A DNA stretch of 64,000 bases from NCBI GenBank assembly GCA_034509425.1, contig JAVTVJ010000048.1, forward strand, positions 62,001 through 126,000, in the 5' to 3' direction. A program made the translations under genes and the position numbers. The stretch comes from Eopsaltria australis (Eukaryota; Chordata; Aves; Passeriformes; Petroicidae). This document shows positions 1-11,800 of the stretch, piece by piece. How positions within the stretch are numbered: the first letter of the stretch is position 1; each line of letters begins with the position of its first letter. The notes beneath the pieces are model-generated. The model saw only the letters and a list, made by a program, of their open reading frames with translations. It searched no databases and was not told where the DNA came from.

Positions 1-1129
1 TTTCACAGTAGTGCAGAAGAGTGCAATATATTCTTTACAGATCCAGGTAGCTATGCTGGTCAGAAAACATGTGGTCATCATCTTGATTATCTTTAATTTT
101 TCTTAACCTCTCAAGACTATTTCTCTTCAAAGAAGGAAGAGAGGCATGCCAGATAAAATCATTTAGTATTCTGCCTTATGTTTAGAGGGGACATAGGTAA
201 AATAGTGAAAATAGCTGATGTACTATTAAGAAACTAAAAGCTATTTACACCACCAGCCTTTCCTTGGTATTTTGTCTTTTTTTTTTTTTTAATTTTTTAA
301 GAGGCAAATTAAACTACACCTTCAGGAATGGGGCATGCATTTTGGTCAAACCTCCACAGCACAATAGAGCAAGGTCCAGAAGCAGCCAAAAAAGCATTGA
401 ACTGAACTGGCAAGATTACCCAGTGGTGTGTGATCTTATTACATTGACCATATAGACACATTTATTCAAAATCAGTATTTCATAAAAATACATTCTAGTT
501 ATTCCTGCACCCACAGCTTCTATATGTTTATACAAACCACAGAACATTCAGTAATATCTAGGTTTTTCAGTCTGGAGCTCAGCTATGAGAAGATGGCTTT
601 CATTTCTGAATCACTAATGGGGGATTTCTATCATGTAACTTGAGCTATTTAGAAGTAAGACCTTAGAGATGCTCAGCGTCAGCAGCAGGAAGATGAGCAT
701 GTCACAATGTAAATTAATTCCATTTATCAATCTTTTTCAAGATGGGTGATTATATAGCTGCCTGTTTCTCTTGACTTGTCACTAGATGACAATTTACTCT
801 AGTCACCTATCTTCTAAATAGCTGGTTAGGATAAATGCACCATCCCACCATCATAAGTTTTCATAAACCCTAATTAAAGCTAAAATGTAGCACACAGACT
901 GTACATACTGGGAAACAGGCATGGTGGTATCTACACTTATTTTTTTTCTTAAACTAGGCTTTTTAAATGGTATCTCTTTTTACTCTCCTAGGAAAACCTA
1001 TGCAAAGAAACTAAAGTAAATACTGGTTTTGATGAACAAGCTTTTCCACTACAAAGACAAAAAAAAAGTAGGACCATATTTCACTCCTTGAAAAGGTTAG
1101 CAAACTATTTCGTAAAGTGGTTTCCTTGG
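1..1129. other. Non-coding DNA, no gene seen
   Basis: AT-rich sequence with a T14 run at about 277-290. The only open frame of note (264-455) begins in that T-rich tract and has the composition of chance translation. No repeat family recognised. Confidence 0.6.
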
Positions 1130-1323
1130 GGCTCTCCAAAACAACTGGGCCAGTTCTATGCAGAAACAATGCACAGAAGATATAAGGGGACTGGAATCTT
1201 TTGAACCAGCAGCTGTGCTACCTGCGGCTCTCCATAACAAGCAGACCAATTCCATGTGGAAACAGAATGAGCACAAGATATAAAAAGATCAAAATTGTTT
1301 GAACCAGCAGCTGTGCTACCTGC
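1130..1323. repeat. Two-copy tandem duplication (~97 bp unit)
   Basis: Copy 1 spans 1130-1225 and copy 2 spans 1226-1323. Both begin GGCTCTCC and end with the same 26 bases (from TTTGAACCAG to GTGCTACCTGC). Between these anchors the copies have drifted apart by substitutions and small indels, but both keep an AAGATATAA core. No further copy is visible in the window. This is a direct read of the sequence; whether the unit belongs to a larger dispersed repeat is unknown. Confidence 0.85.
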
Positions 1324-4011
1324 AGCAGTTAATCTTTCCTGGCAATCTGTTAGAGACACACATTCCTCAGGCTAAGAAGACTAAGAGGCTTTTGCTGACT
1401 GCTGTTCCTCTGAGAGAAGCTAAGTCCAATTCTCCCTTCATATTACTGGAACAGTTAAATAGTGGACTCATATGTGTATTAGGGGGGAAAAGTCACTTTC
1501 ATTTCCTTTCTTGGAAAGGATATTTTTGATCAGTGGTTTTGAATAAGCAACTTTGAACTGGCAGCTCATTTCTTAAACCAAATTTACTTTGACTAAATGG
1601 TAAAATATTTTACTACGAAGAAGCTAAAATTGTGTAAGTTGAAATGTGTTTAATAATAGCCAGGCATGGGCAAAAGAGTATGCTCTCCTATGGACCCAAT
1701 GCCTGCAGTGAAGACAAAATAATTTTTTTTTACTATTATATATAAATTAAACCTTAAGTTTATCTGCCCTTGCGGTTTTTTCCATTTTTTTTTTCTTTTT
1801 TTCTATTACTGTTAAGTACTGTCTCTCTTTTACTGCCATTGGAAAAATAATTTAAATAAATGAGCTTTATAGCCCTACAATATGTGCCCTCTTTTTTTGA
1901 GGACTTTTATTTCTCAGTTTATTCTCTTTCACAGTTTAAGAGGCATCTTTTGCATTATGGATAATGATCTAATGCTTCAGAATAGTTTCCATTTCTATCT
2001 TCACTTTTTCACAGTTGCTCAATTTTATCAAATATTTTGTCGGTTAGAAGAGGAATATTTTATATTTGATTGACATTCCAGACATCATTTGTTCAGTCAA
2101 AAAACAAAGTAGCTATCTGGCCACGTTTCTTTTGACAATTTTTGAGAAACAGAATAAAGAAAAAGATATCATTTCTCCCTAATATTAAAAAAAATGTAAT
2201 TTTGCATTTGTAATTATTCAAACACAGAAAAAAACTCCAACCCTAGGGCTTTGGGAGCAAACATAGTACTACTTAACCTTATGATACATTTCTAGGCTTT
2301 CAATCTTCAGTCAGCTCTCAACTGTAATGGGAAGCTCTGCTGCTTCTTTCCTTTTATGTTCCTCCCAAAAGAAGGGGAGCAGATGAGTCACAAAATAGTG
2401 TAACAGTAAGTAATGCACTTTTGTGTGTGCCAATTAAATATCCTGCCCATGATTTGTACCTACCTTTATGCCTGATTCTGAACAACAGTAAGAACGTAGA
2501 GATGTCTGCAGGCATCAGGCAGCCCATGTATACTCTAAGACGTAACTTCAACTGCCTGAGCAGGTTTCCTGTAGTACAGGCAGGCAGAAAGTTTTAAAAA
2601 AAAAAGTATTTGTTTTGTTTTTCATATTTGATATTTCAAAATATGTGGAAGCTGTTCTGGAAAGGTAATGCTCAGGAAGACTGAAAAGGAACACCATATC
2701 CTATTCTAATAATTTATGATTATGGTATATTAAATTACTTCAAACCAGTTTTTTAAGAAGAACCACATAGTTCTTCTTCAAAAGAAGAAACAAGTGTTAC
2801 ATAAGGGTGCCATCAACTAGTCTTTGATGACATAAAAAACCTCTATTTCTTATTACCTCTGTATCCCATATTTCACTTCTATCACATACCATTGTTAAAG
2901 GCTTACCCAATGCTACAAAGCCAAATAAATTTATTGACTTAACACCAAAAAACCCCCCATACCTTGTCCTAGGTTCCCTTTATATACCTTTGTAAACACA
3001 CATTTTTTGTCATGTTTCAGTCTTCAAAGAGTGCAGCTGTAGTAGCTACTATATGAGCTGGTAGAAATAATTTGAGGTCTATGTATGTAACAGTCCTTAT
3101 TATATACATATATATGTCATTTTCTAAATACTTCAGTGAAGGAAATGCTGAAGTAATAAGATGAAAGCCTGTCTAAGCTTGGTTCAAGGAAGGTACATCA
3201 TTAATGAAGACAAAGATTTCAACCCGTTCAATCTGATAAAATCTGTGTTCATTTCGATCGTGACAGTGTTCTAAATTATTCTAGTCTAAATTAAACTATT
3301 ACACAGCCTGTATTTCCTGGAGCATGAAGTTCAGACATGCTCTATATACTGAAAGAAGCCAGAAGAAATACTAAGGGTTTGTGCCATATGGAAGTATACC
3401 AAAAGCTGTTTCAGGTCATTTTTCTCTCTTGTGTTGAAAATAGAGATCTATATTTGGTATTTAGAAGTTAAGTTCTAGATGGAGAATAACTTTCTCATTG
3501 AAGGACTTTTGGGATATTTTCACTGAGGTGGATTAAGGATGAAAATGGAAAAAAGTTATGATAGGATTTGAAGAAACAACATACATTTTCAAGTACCATC
3601 CAGTTCTCAAGAATTCAGATGAATCCTCACATCTTGTGAGAACGCTTATGAAACATAGTACAAATATCTCAGAATCTGTATCTTTTTCCAGAAGATCATG
3701 TTCCCTGTTTCTCAGTGTACATTAACATTCCTAGCAAATATACCAAACCCTCAGTAATTACCACATAGGGAAACAGAACCCTCCTCAAGAACAACAAACT
3801 AATGTGTACCTAAGTAATATGGTATAATTCTTGTTTCAAATCAGTTTCAAAAAGATATGCTAATTAACATAGTTATTCTTCACTGAAAAGAAACTGACAT
3901 TTTTATGTCCAAGAACTTAGTTTAAAACTCAAAAATAGAACTGTCTCTTGAAGAAATAAGCTATGAATGAAGATTTCCTAAATGCATTATTTATGCATTG
4001 TGGATATGAAT
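1324..4011. other. Non-coding DNA, no gene seen
   Basis: AT-rich single-copy-looking DNA. Small homopolymer runs (T8 near 1790, A10 near 2598) and a short CTGCCTG/CAGGCAG inverted repeat at about 2552-2587 are the only structure noticed. Open frames are short and unconvincing. Confidence 0.55.
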
Positions 4012-4115
4012 AATGCTCTGAGCAATCTGATCAAGCTGAAGATGCCTCTTCAGGACAGAAGGTTGGAATATGTGATCTTTAAAAAGTTCTTTCCAACTCA
4101 AACTATTATATGACT
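4012..4115 (+). mobile_element. CR1 retrotransposon, 3' end fragment
   Basis: About 100 bp match the end of the avian CR1 3' UTR in order: a 'gctctgagcaatctgatc' block, then 'aggttggaatatgtgatc', then 'ccaactcaaactattatatg'. This last block corresponds to the usual CR1 end just before the ATTCTATG octamers. The copy is 5'-truncated and diverged, and the tail octamer has decayed. CR1 copies are typically truncated at the 5' end because reverse transcription starts at the 3' tail. The call rests on remembered family consensus, not an alignment. Confidence 0.6.
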
Positions 4116-4727
4116 CCATATTGCGTACCATGTTCGATATTCCATATAGGGAATGGATGAGTAATAATGTAGGAGGCTGAGGTCTAAAGAAGAGATGACT
4201 GAGGCTTTAAGAGACAACGAGAAATATCTGTAAAATATAAACTGTTAAAACCTGACTCATTTGCTGTCTCATCAGTTTAAAAAGACATCTTGAGTGAAAT
4301 ATGGCAGATTCAAAGCAAAAACAACCAAAAAGAAAAGTGACTTATACAGCTTCCAGCTATGCTTATGCTATCGGCTCATAGCATACTGCGGATTATAAAA
4401 CTTCAAATGTATTCAAAGGAAGACTAGTGGATGGGAAATTACTAAACCTACAGGAAACACTAAAACACTAAGTATTCTTGCTAATAAATGGTTACAATCT
4501 TGAACAATGTATTTCTCAGAAATCCTCATCTTCTAATGATAATAGCATCCTCTCACCAGTAAACTGTTAGTTTAACATAGAAGTGACTTTTTGGAAAGTC
4601 CTAGTTGTAACATTCAGTTTCTAGAGAAAAATTCAGAATTCTTGCAAAAATATCAGAACACTGAGTTGTAGAAGACATCAGATGTGACAAAAATGTTCAG
4701 TAGTATTCCCAATAAGCAGAACAAAAA

Positions 4728-5353
4728 GGCTGTGGGTATTCCAGTGGACCACAGGCTGAACCTAAGTCAGCTGTGTGGTGTGGCAGAGGACAAAAGCATT
4801 CTGGATGCATTAGATAGAGCATTGTCAGCAGTTTAAAGAAGGTGACCCTTCATCTCTACTGAGCCCCACTGAGACACATTTGGAGTACTGGGTCCAGACC
4901 TGGGCTCCCCAAGAAAATGAAACATGGATTTACAAGAGTAAGCTCAGTAAAGGGCCATGATTAAGGAACTCCAGAATCAGTTGTATGAGGAGAGGCTGTG
5001 AGCTCTGGGAATGTTTAGTCCAGAGGAGAAAAAACACAGAAAGATCTTATTAATGGGAGGAAGTAAAGATGGACCCAGAATTTTCTCAGTGGGTCCACTA
5101 CAACAAGAGGAACAAGAACAAGAACAAGAGGAAACGGTCAAATAAAGCAAATGTCTTCTGAACAGAGGAGAGCACTGTTTTTTCTATGAACATGGTCAAA
5201 TTTTGGAAGAGGGTGTTTGGAGAGGTTGTAAAGTCTCGATCCCCATATATATTCAAAACCCAAACAGACACAGACCTGAGCAGACCTTGATCTCAGTAGT
5301 TTTGGACTAAACAATCTCCAGAGATCCCTTCCAAACTCAATCATTCTGTGAAT
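4728..5353 (+). mobile_element. CR1 retrotransposon, truncated, with internal deletion
   Basis: The copy runs from the C-terminal part of ORF2 (block 'gtggaccacaggctgaac', then 'cacatttggagtactgggtcc', the LEYC region of the reverse transcriptase) through the 3' UTR. It ends 'ccttccaaactcaatcattctgtgaatc', a degraded CR1 terminus with one ATTCTGTG octamer. Around 5100-5215 the expected block describing 'rapid' 3' UTR sequence is missing and an AACAAG-rich stretch (5098-5135) lies at the join. The reading frame is broken throughout, so no protein is expected. Its 3' end differs from that of the 13.4 kb copy, suggesting a different subfamily. Confidence 0.85.
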
Positions 5354-6365
5354 CTAGGACTAAAATCTACTAGTAAAAGCAAATCAGTGCTTAAGAAATG
5401 TCATTAAAACACACACACAAAATCCAATTATCTAAAATGAAAATACTAACAGACTCTTGATTAGCTTTTCTTCTTTCTAATGGTTTTACTGGTGGGATAT
5501 GTACCACAAGCTAGATACTATTTTGGTTCCCATAGAACAGAAATCACAAATTAGGCCATCTGACACCAGATAATAAATCTGGAAAGAATGTCAACATGCG
5601 GGATGAACTATGATGATAATGCTGAGCTAATTATTTTTTTCCTTAGGGAAAATATATTACACAAGATCTACCTATGCAAACCAAAGAAAAGTGAGAGAAA
5701 TGACAAAAATACACAGATTTACTTTTCAGACAAAAATTTATCTACATCTTATGATTGTATTATATATAGACTATATGTATAGAGAGACTTTTATATATTG
5801 TATTCAATAAAAATGTGCAGTATTAGGATGAAAAATATCCAAATATTTGTAATTTTTCAGGTAAGTCTGATTGAAATGATAATTAAAAATTCATAGACCT
5901 AATCAAGTCCCTCATTTCAGATGTTCTGTCCACAGAAAACAAAAGGACAGTACTCACTCTGACAGCTTTTTTCAGTCATACATTTTCTTTGTTTCCCAAA
6001 TGCCAAGAATGCTCAATATGCTCAAAACATGATATTTTGCAAATTTACAAAGCTCTGATCTTTGTGTTTTGGATCAGACATCAAACCAGCATTTAGATGA
6101 AACATTAGCCATTTTCTTAAGAAATCATAAGCATTTATTGTGTGTACTCACTATCCTGGGAATGGAGATTGGTCTGTTTTGGAGTCAATTTATGTTTTAC
6201 ATCTCCAATAAAAAATTTATTTATCAGTGTAGCTTTGCAAGCTTAGCATGCTAAAAGAGCACACTATTATTTCTTTACAAGAAAGTAAGCACCAATACTC
6301 CAGAGGAAGCCCAAAGTGAGAGTGTTTACTGAGATCAGTGTTCTGTTTTATTTAATTATAGAGTA
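5354..6365. other. Non-coding DNA, no gene seen
   Basis: AT-rich DNA with a short CA run at about 5410-5420. Two ~60-codon open frames (5588-5782, 6069-6254) have no recognisable domain and fit chance. Confidence 0.55.
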
Positions 6366-6735
6366 ACAGAATCACAGAATTGCTAAGGTAGGTGCCTATG
6401 TAGGTCACCTTGCCTGACTAGCCTGCACAAGCAGGACCATGTAGAGCTGGTCACTCAAGACCAAATCCAGATGGCTTTTGAATACCTTCAAAGATGGTGA
6501 CTCCATAACCTTCCTGAACAATCTGTTTCAGTGCTTTACCACCCTAGCAGTAAATTTATTTTTCTTATTTTTAATTGGGATTTTCTACAATTTACTGGAA
6601 TTTCTTTACTACCACCCATCAGGTATTTAATTACATTGAATATCTTCCCCTGAACCATCTCTTTTCCAATATAAACAAGTCCAGCTCTCTCAGCTCATTC
6701 CCAAAAGCTTCAAACCCTTAATCATCTTCATATCT
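6366..6735 (-). mobile_element. CR1 retrotransposon, 3' UTR fragment (reverse)
   Basis: Read on the minus strand this is the terminal CR1 3' UTR. On the plus strand it begins 'acagaatcacagaattgc' (inverted octamer tail region). It continues through 'gcctgcacaagcaggacc', a 'ccagatggcttttgaatacc' block, 'ctccataaccttcctgaac' and 'ccagctctctcagctcattc'. These occur in the expected antisense order for an avian CR1. A run of T/A-rich drift at 6555-6575 and many substitutions indicate an old copy. It is 5'-truncated near 6735. Confidence 0.8.
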
Positions 6736-7779
6736 GGAAGTATGATAGATTTGCTCTACATTTATGCCTACTAAGCTAAAAATGAATTACTTTTGCTCAT
6801 GTTTCCACATACTAAAACTATTATTGAAGGAATCAGGGATAGTAGGCCCTCACTGCCACCACTGTCACTGAACACATTACAAAGGCTGAGAGAACCTCCT
6901 CCTCTGTTTGGAATGAGAGATAGACCCATCTACTTATGTACTTATATCAGGACGTTCGCCAGATAATTTCATCCAGGTGAGAAATATTTATCTGATCTTA
7001 ATGGGGCTTGAAATTTCAGGCAGGCTTCTTTTTTAGGGTTCCTAGTGTTTAGTTCTTCATAATTTTCTGCTCTGCTTGCTAGAAGAGCTAAATACTCACT
7101 CTATTCCCATACTAGAAGGAATACAATTTCTGCCATAGAAATCTGAACTCTACCTTAGGGTTGAGACATTCAGAAGCTAAATGATGCATTACTAGTTAAG
7201 AAATAACTAAGTCCTTTTGACTGAGACTATTAACACCCTTAGAGTCTAAAATAGCTGAAGAAAAATGTGAAGTGACCATTTTATTGAAAAGATGAACAAT
7301 TTACCAATAGGTGAATTTGTGGAAAATAAGCAAGTATATTTACAATAGTGTATGTTTAAAAGAAAACAAACACAACCCCTCACACCATAAAAGAGTTAAA
7401 TGGCATGTTACTACCTATAAATATTGTCTGAGACAATAAATTTGACTTTTATTTGGGATAAATAAGATTGAATTTTCTTTACAGCCCATATTCAATATTT
7501 TCCGTGAAAAAATGCATTTTTATACAAGTTCTTTATCAATCATTTTTCCTATATACTACGGAAGTATTTTATTAATCTGTTTGCAAAAGCCAGTCATTTC
7601 AATAGGAAGAATATATTAAGTTCAAAAGAATAAGCTTTCTTTAGTATGAGAACAAAGCCTTAGAGATACTCACTAGAGATAAATGCATTTGCTTCAGCAT
7701 TTTGCTTGACAAAAGCATTCTTCATTATTTGCATTAGATTCACTTAAAACTTTCAATATACTTTTCCTTTATCTTTCAG
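6736..7779. other. Non-coding DNA, no gene seen
   Basis: AT-rich and without recognised repeats. It ends in a pyrimidine-rich tract (7761-7777) followed by CAG at 7777-7779, discussed with the next entry. Confidence 0.5.
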
Positions 7780-8168
7780 CTACTTTTATGTTTCCATTCG
7801 CTTTATATGTTCTTATTTGGGATGGAGAATGGGAAGCTAAACATTTGTGGGATGACACCCAACAATCAGCTAAGCTGGGTCTTACATTTTTTCAGATAAT
7901 CTCTTTATCTCTTTCATACAGCAGCTACACTAGACTCTGCTGCAGCTTTTACCTTGTGCTGAACAAGATGTTTAAAGTTTTGAGACTCAATGAAACTTGC
8001 TGTGAAGGAGGAGCATCAGGTTTTTACAGAAAATGTTCAAGTTATAAAATGGAAAATTACTTTGAGGACAAATTGAACCACCAGTACTTAGGAAAAGCTA
8101 TTAAAAATACTTGTTTCAAAAAATTAACTCTACTTTCCCTTATTTCTTACTTCTACCTGTGATTAAAG
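7780..8168 (+). other. Exon-like open stretch of unknown status
   Basis: A tract of the form cttttcctttatctttcag (acceptor AG at 7778-7779) precedes, and AAAG/GTAAGA (donor GT at 8169-8170) follows. Between them one frame is open from the acceptor to a TGA at 8160-8162. From the ATG at 7788 this gives 124 codons, the longest plus-strand open frame outside simple repeats. The predicted product has no signal peptide, domain or repeat that I recognise; it is rich in Lys, Leu, Ser and Cys. In AT-rich DNA of this length an open frame this long can arise by chance, and splice-like motifs are common, so this may be nothing or a long non-coding RNA exon. Confidence 0.15.
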
Positions 8169-8489
8169 GTAAGAAAACAGAATTACATACAGCAGCAAAT
8201 ATGATTTTGACAATTTGTATAAAATAACAATGTACTAAAATTAATATTATTAGATTAAATTTATGTTTGTAAATATTTGTGGCTAATTAGCACCAACTGT
8301 TAATTAAACTCCAAGTAAACTAAGCTCTGCCCCTTCCTGCAACCAGGACATTAGCCACCCCTTATATTTTACTATCTATGTCATGTCCAGATCCTATACC
8401 TTCCAACTACTTACATAATAAATATACATATACATACATATATGTACATATACATAAACACAGGTAAAATTGCATTCCCCCCAGGATAT
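8169..8489. other. Non-coding DNA with an ATAC-type simple repeat
   Basis: AT-rich. A degenerate (ATAC)n / (TATG)n stretch lies at about 8418-8456 and contains the near-palindrome acatatatgt. Confidence 0.6.
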
Positions 8490-8845
8490 CTGTTGAGCTC
8501 ATTTAGTCCATGACTGTGACTTCTACCCATGGATCTTTCAGGCCAGGAGAGCTGCTGTGTCAGCTGATTACAAGGTGCATCAGGAGCTCATGACTGGTGT
8601 GCCTGGAGCAGGCAACACTCAGTGTCTGTGGTAGCCATGACATGCAGAGGAAATGTCATCCAGCAACCAAGAGTACATACGCAATTCAACAATACAGATT
8701 CTTCTCCAGCAAAAATCAAATCTCCTCTTGAGATGCACATTTTGTTTCCCCATTATCCACCAAGGTCCTTGAGCAAAAACTATCTCAAGGATGGATAGAC
8801 CAAATCCACCAAAGCAAGTCATATTCTATGATTCTATATGAATGA
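8490..8845 (+). mobile_element. Possible old CR1-like 3' end
   Basis: This block is GC-richer than its flanks. It ends with two adjacent copies of the avian CR1 octamer, 'attctatgattctatatg' (about 8823-8841), preceded by 'caccaaagcaagtcat'. The body does not match a CR1 subfamily I can recall block by block, so the call rests mainly on the tail. Alternatives are another tail-sharing element or chance. Some of the body (8600-8822) is open on the minus strand, but the translation looks unremarkable. Confidence 0.3.
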
Positions 8846-11800
8846 TGTAACCTCCTCAGTACCTTGGTTTATTGCTATCTTGCTCTCCCTTCCCTAACAG
8901 TAGATCCTCTATTGTACATGAGGCAGTATTACAACTTTTGGAAAAATGTTGACAATCTAGTAGAAGAGAGGAGTCAAACTGAAATTCAGTGAAACTCAGA
9001 CTCCATGGAGAAGAAAAAGTCAGAGTGCAATGGATTGTAAAAACCTGAGTTATTACTTTGAGCAATTTAATTTCTGAAAGGTACAGCAGTGTTTTAAGAA
9101 TCACTTAAAATCCTTTAAAAATGCATTTAATAATTCCTCTATCATTTACTTTGATTAACACTCATTACTTCTTTAGATGCTATCATTGAATTGCTACCAT
9201 TACTACTGAACTAAAATCTGGATTAGCATAATTCATGTTATTATAATAAAATTATAACTATTTCAAGAATGGAGCATTTTAATTTAGTCCCTTTAAAAAT
9301 ACTCATGTGGTTTTGCTCATGCAGATTATAAAAGAATTACTGTATTTAATTTATACATAATTTCTTACACACAAAAACACCCCAGTAAACGCAGTTACTT
9401 CTGTTTTACTAAAAATCTTTTCTAGTCTACAGTTCTACAAGATGAAGCTGGAAAATATGCTAGGTGCTTTCTAATTTTTAGAGGTATAGATATCTTATTT
9501 AAATCAGTGAAACTGGGCAATTAACTCACCTTCAGTTTTGGAATTCATAATGCCACATAACCCATTTCTCAGTTTTTACATAATTTCATCATAAGGAAAT
9601 CTCCCCCAGAAATGGGTAGTTTTCATTATGGAAGATCTCAAGCTAGGCCTACACTAGAAACACAGTAAATGTGTGTATGACCTGCAGTTGTTGAGTTAGA
9701 TAAAGCAGAGGTATTCACTGGGGAGGGAGCTATTTTACATGAAAATTCAGAGTCACTTGAACGAAATTGTGCCCTACCATTATCTCATCAGTAAAACAAT
9801 GTCAACCTTCCAGATACTTTCTCATAGTATTCTATTTTAATTATAACTTACTTCTAACTTTGCAGTGTTTTGAAATTGTATCTGTGCCTGATATTATGTG
9901 TTACAAAAAGAGTAACACAAATACAAAAAATATTTTTATAGCAATAATTCAAATGATAAATAGATTTTCAGTGCTCTCTCTATACTAATTGACTTCCAAA
10001 TAAGGAATTAGCCATGCTTTCCTTGGCATTAACCCAGTTTTGATTGAAACAGTGAAAATCTAATGCCATAGAAATTCTAGTCAGTAGTTTAAAATACATG
10101 TGTACAAAATTAAGAAAATAATAAAAAATGTGTAACTAAAATGTAACTTGATTCCTGTAGATCTTAGACATAACCCAGTACTCCTTAGCTTTGAGATATA
10201 ATTATCCATACATAGATTTTAAGAAAAAATCATTTGGTCCATAACTTCAGTAGCCTGTCTTCTAGCTGTAAAATGTGTGTTCTTTCATTATCTCCTGTTT
10301 TGCCTTCGTTTGGCTGACAGCATGTATCAATGGGACACATCTGCACTGATAAAAGCCCATTAGCCACAAGAAGAGACAGATGGCATAGATACAATTATTA
10401 TTAATGATATAAATGCCACCTAGAATTTCTGAGCATTGTTCACTTTCTAAATGAACATTTTGAATTAATCTCCAGTTTATAAAAATATTGAATTTTACTC
10501 TAAGCTGTCAATTCATCCCTGATTTTTCAATTAATCATGCTAATATGTGGTCTTCAATAGATTTCTATAAAAGAAGGGGGGGAGAGATCTGAGGCTTCCA
10601 AAACCAGTTCAATGTTGTGTGGCTGATGCTAATATTAGGATTCTTTTTTTTTTTGCTTTTGCTTTTGGATTATTTTGTCAGTGCCACTGAATGTCAACAA
10701 GAGGCTTCTTGGGGTAGAATAAAACTATGCTCATACTCATGTATACACAAGTACTGTACTGAGACACCTGCGTATTTTCCTTTCTCTTTTACATGGTGAG
10801 ACAGGGAACAGTTGAGAGCATTAACCTCAGCAATGAGACAAAGAAGAATAAACTAAAGGACAACTGAGGGAAAAAATGTCCAAGGAAACAACAAAGGAAA
10901 TTAAGGCTGTGCAAAAAAAAGAACACACACACTATGAATGCAAAGTTCATTTTTGAAGGTAATTATCAAACATAAGGCATGTGGGAGGAGTTTAAAGTTG
11001 AGCAAGAGCATAAAGTATGTGTTATAAGATTGTCACTACCCATAATGTACAATGACCCAACACATATAACATTCAATATAAAAGAAATGTTCTTATGGTA
11101 AAAACATTTAAGTGTGAGCTGTTGTCTTTCTCCCCACATAAAAGGATCAGTTTTTTTTGTTGTCGTTTTGATTACCAGTAATTTTCCCTATGATTGAGGG
11201 TAATGTGTTTCATATGTTGTTTATTACAATTATCAGCCCAGAATAATCCAAACATAAGTAAAATAATGACCTTGATGTTGCTGCTATTGACATAGTATCT
11301 GTTTAAAATTGAACTGCAGTAGAAGCAGAGAACAATGGCCAAAGTTCAGAAAAACAGATGGCTAGTACAAATTTTGCCGTGCTCATAAGAATTTTCAGAG
11401 ATACAATAGGAATCCATCTTATGGCCAAATAAAGTGCCATTCATTGTATCCCTGGAACAGAAACATTTGTGATTCCTTTTCTCTTTTCAACAGTTCCTGC
11501 ATTTATCTAATCACTAGCAATCAATTTGCTGCAAGCACATTGCTAACAAAACTAGCATCTAATCTCTTTCTTAGCCCAATGATTTAGGGATGTTAATTTT
11601 CTTTATTTTGCAAGCTATTATTTTCACAAATCACTTCTCACAGCTGGCAATGACTGATTTGTCGGGTATTATTTAAACTGGAATAATATACTTTTGTCAT
11701 ATTCTGAAATATTTATTAATAAGTGTATAAAATATGCAGTAGCTCATCATCAGTAGCTTTCTGTTTTTCTCTTTGCTATATAAACCTAGAGGGGAGGATT

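Noticed and set aside
8490..8845. Possible coding exon on the minus strand (8822-8619)
   Set aside because: The block ends in a CR1-type octamer tail on the plus strand and the translation has no recognisable feature.
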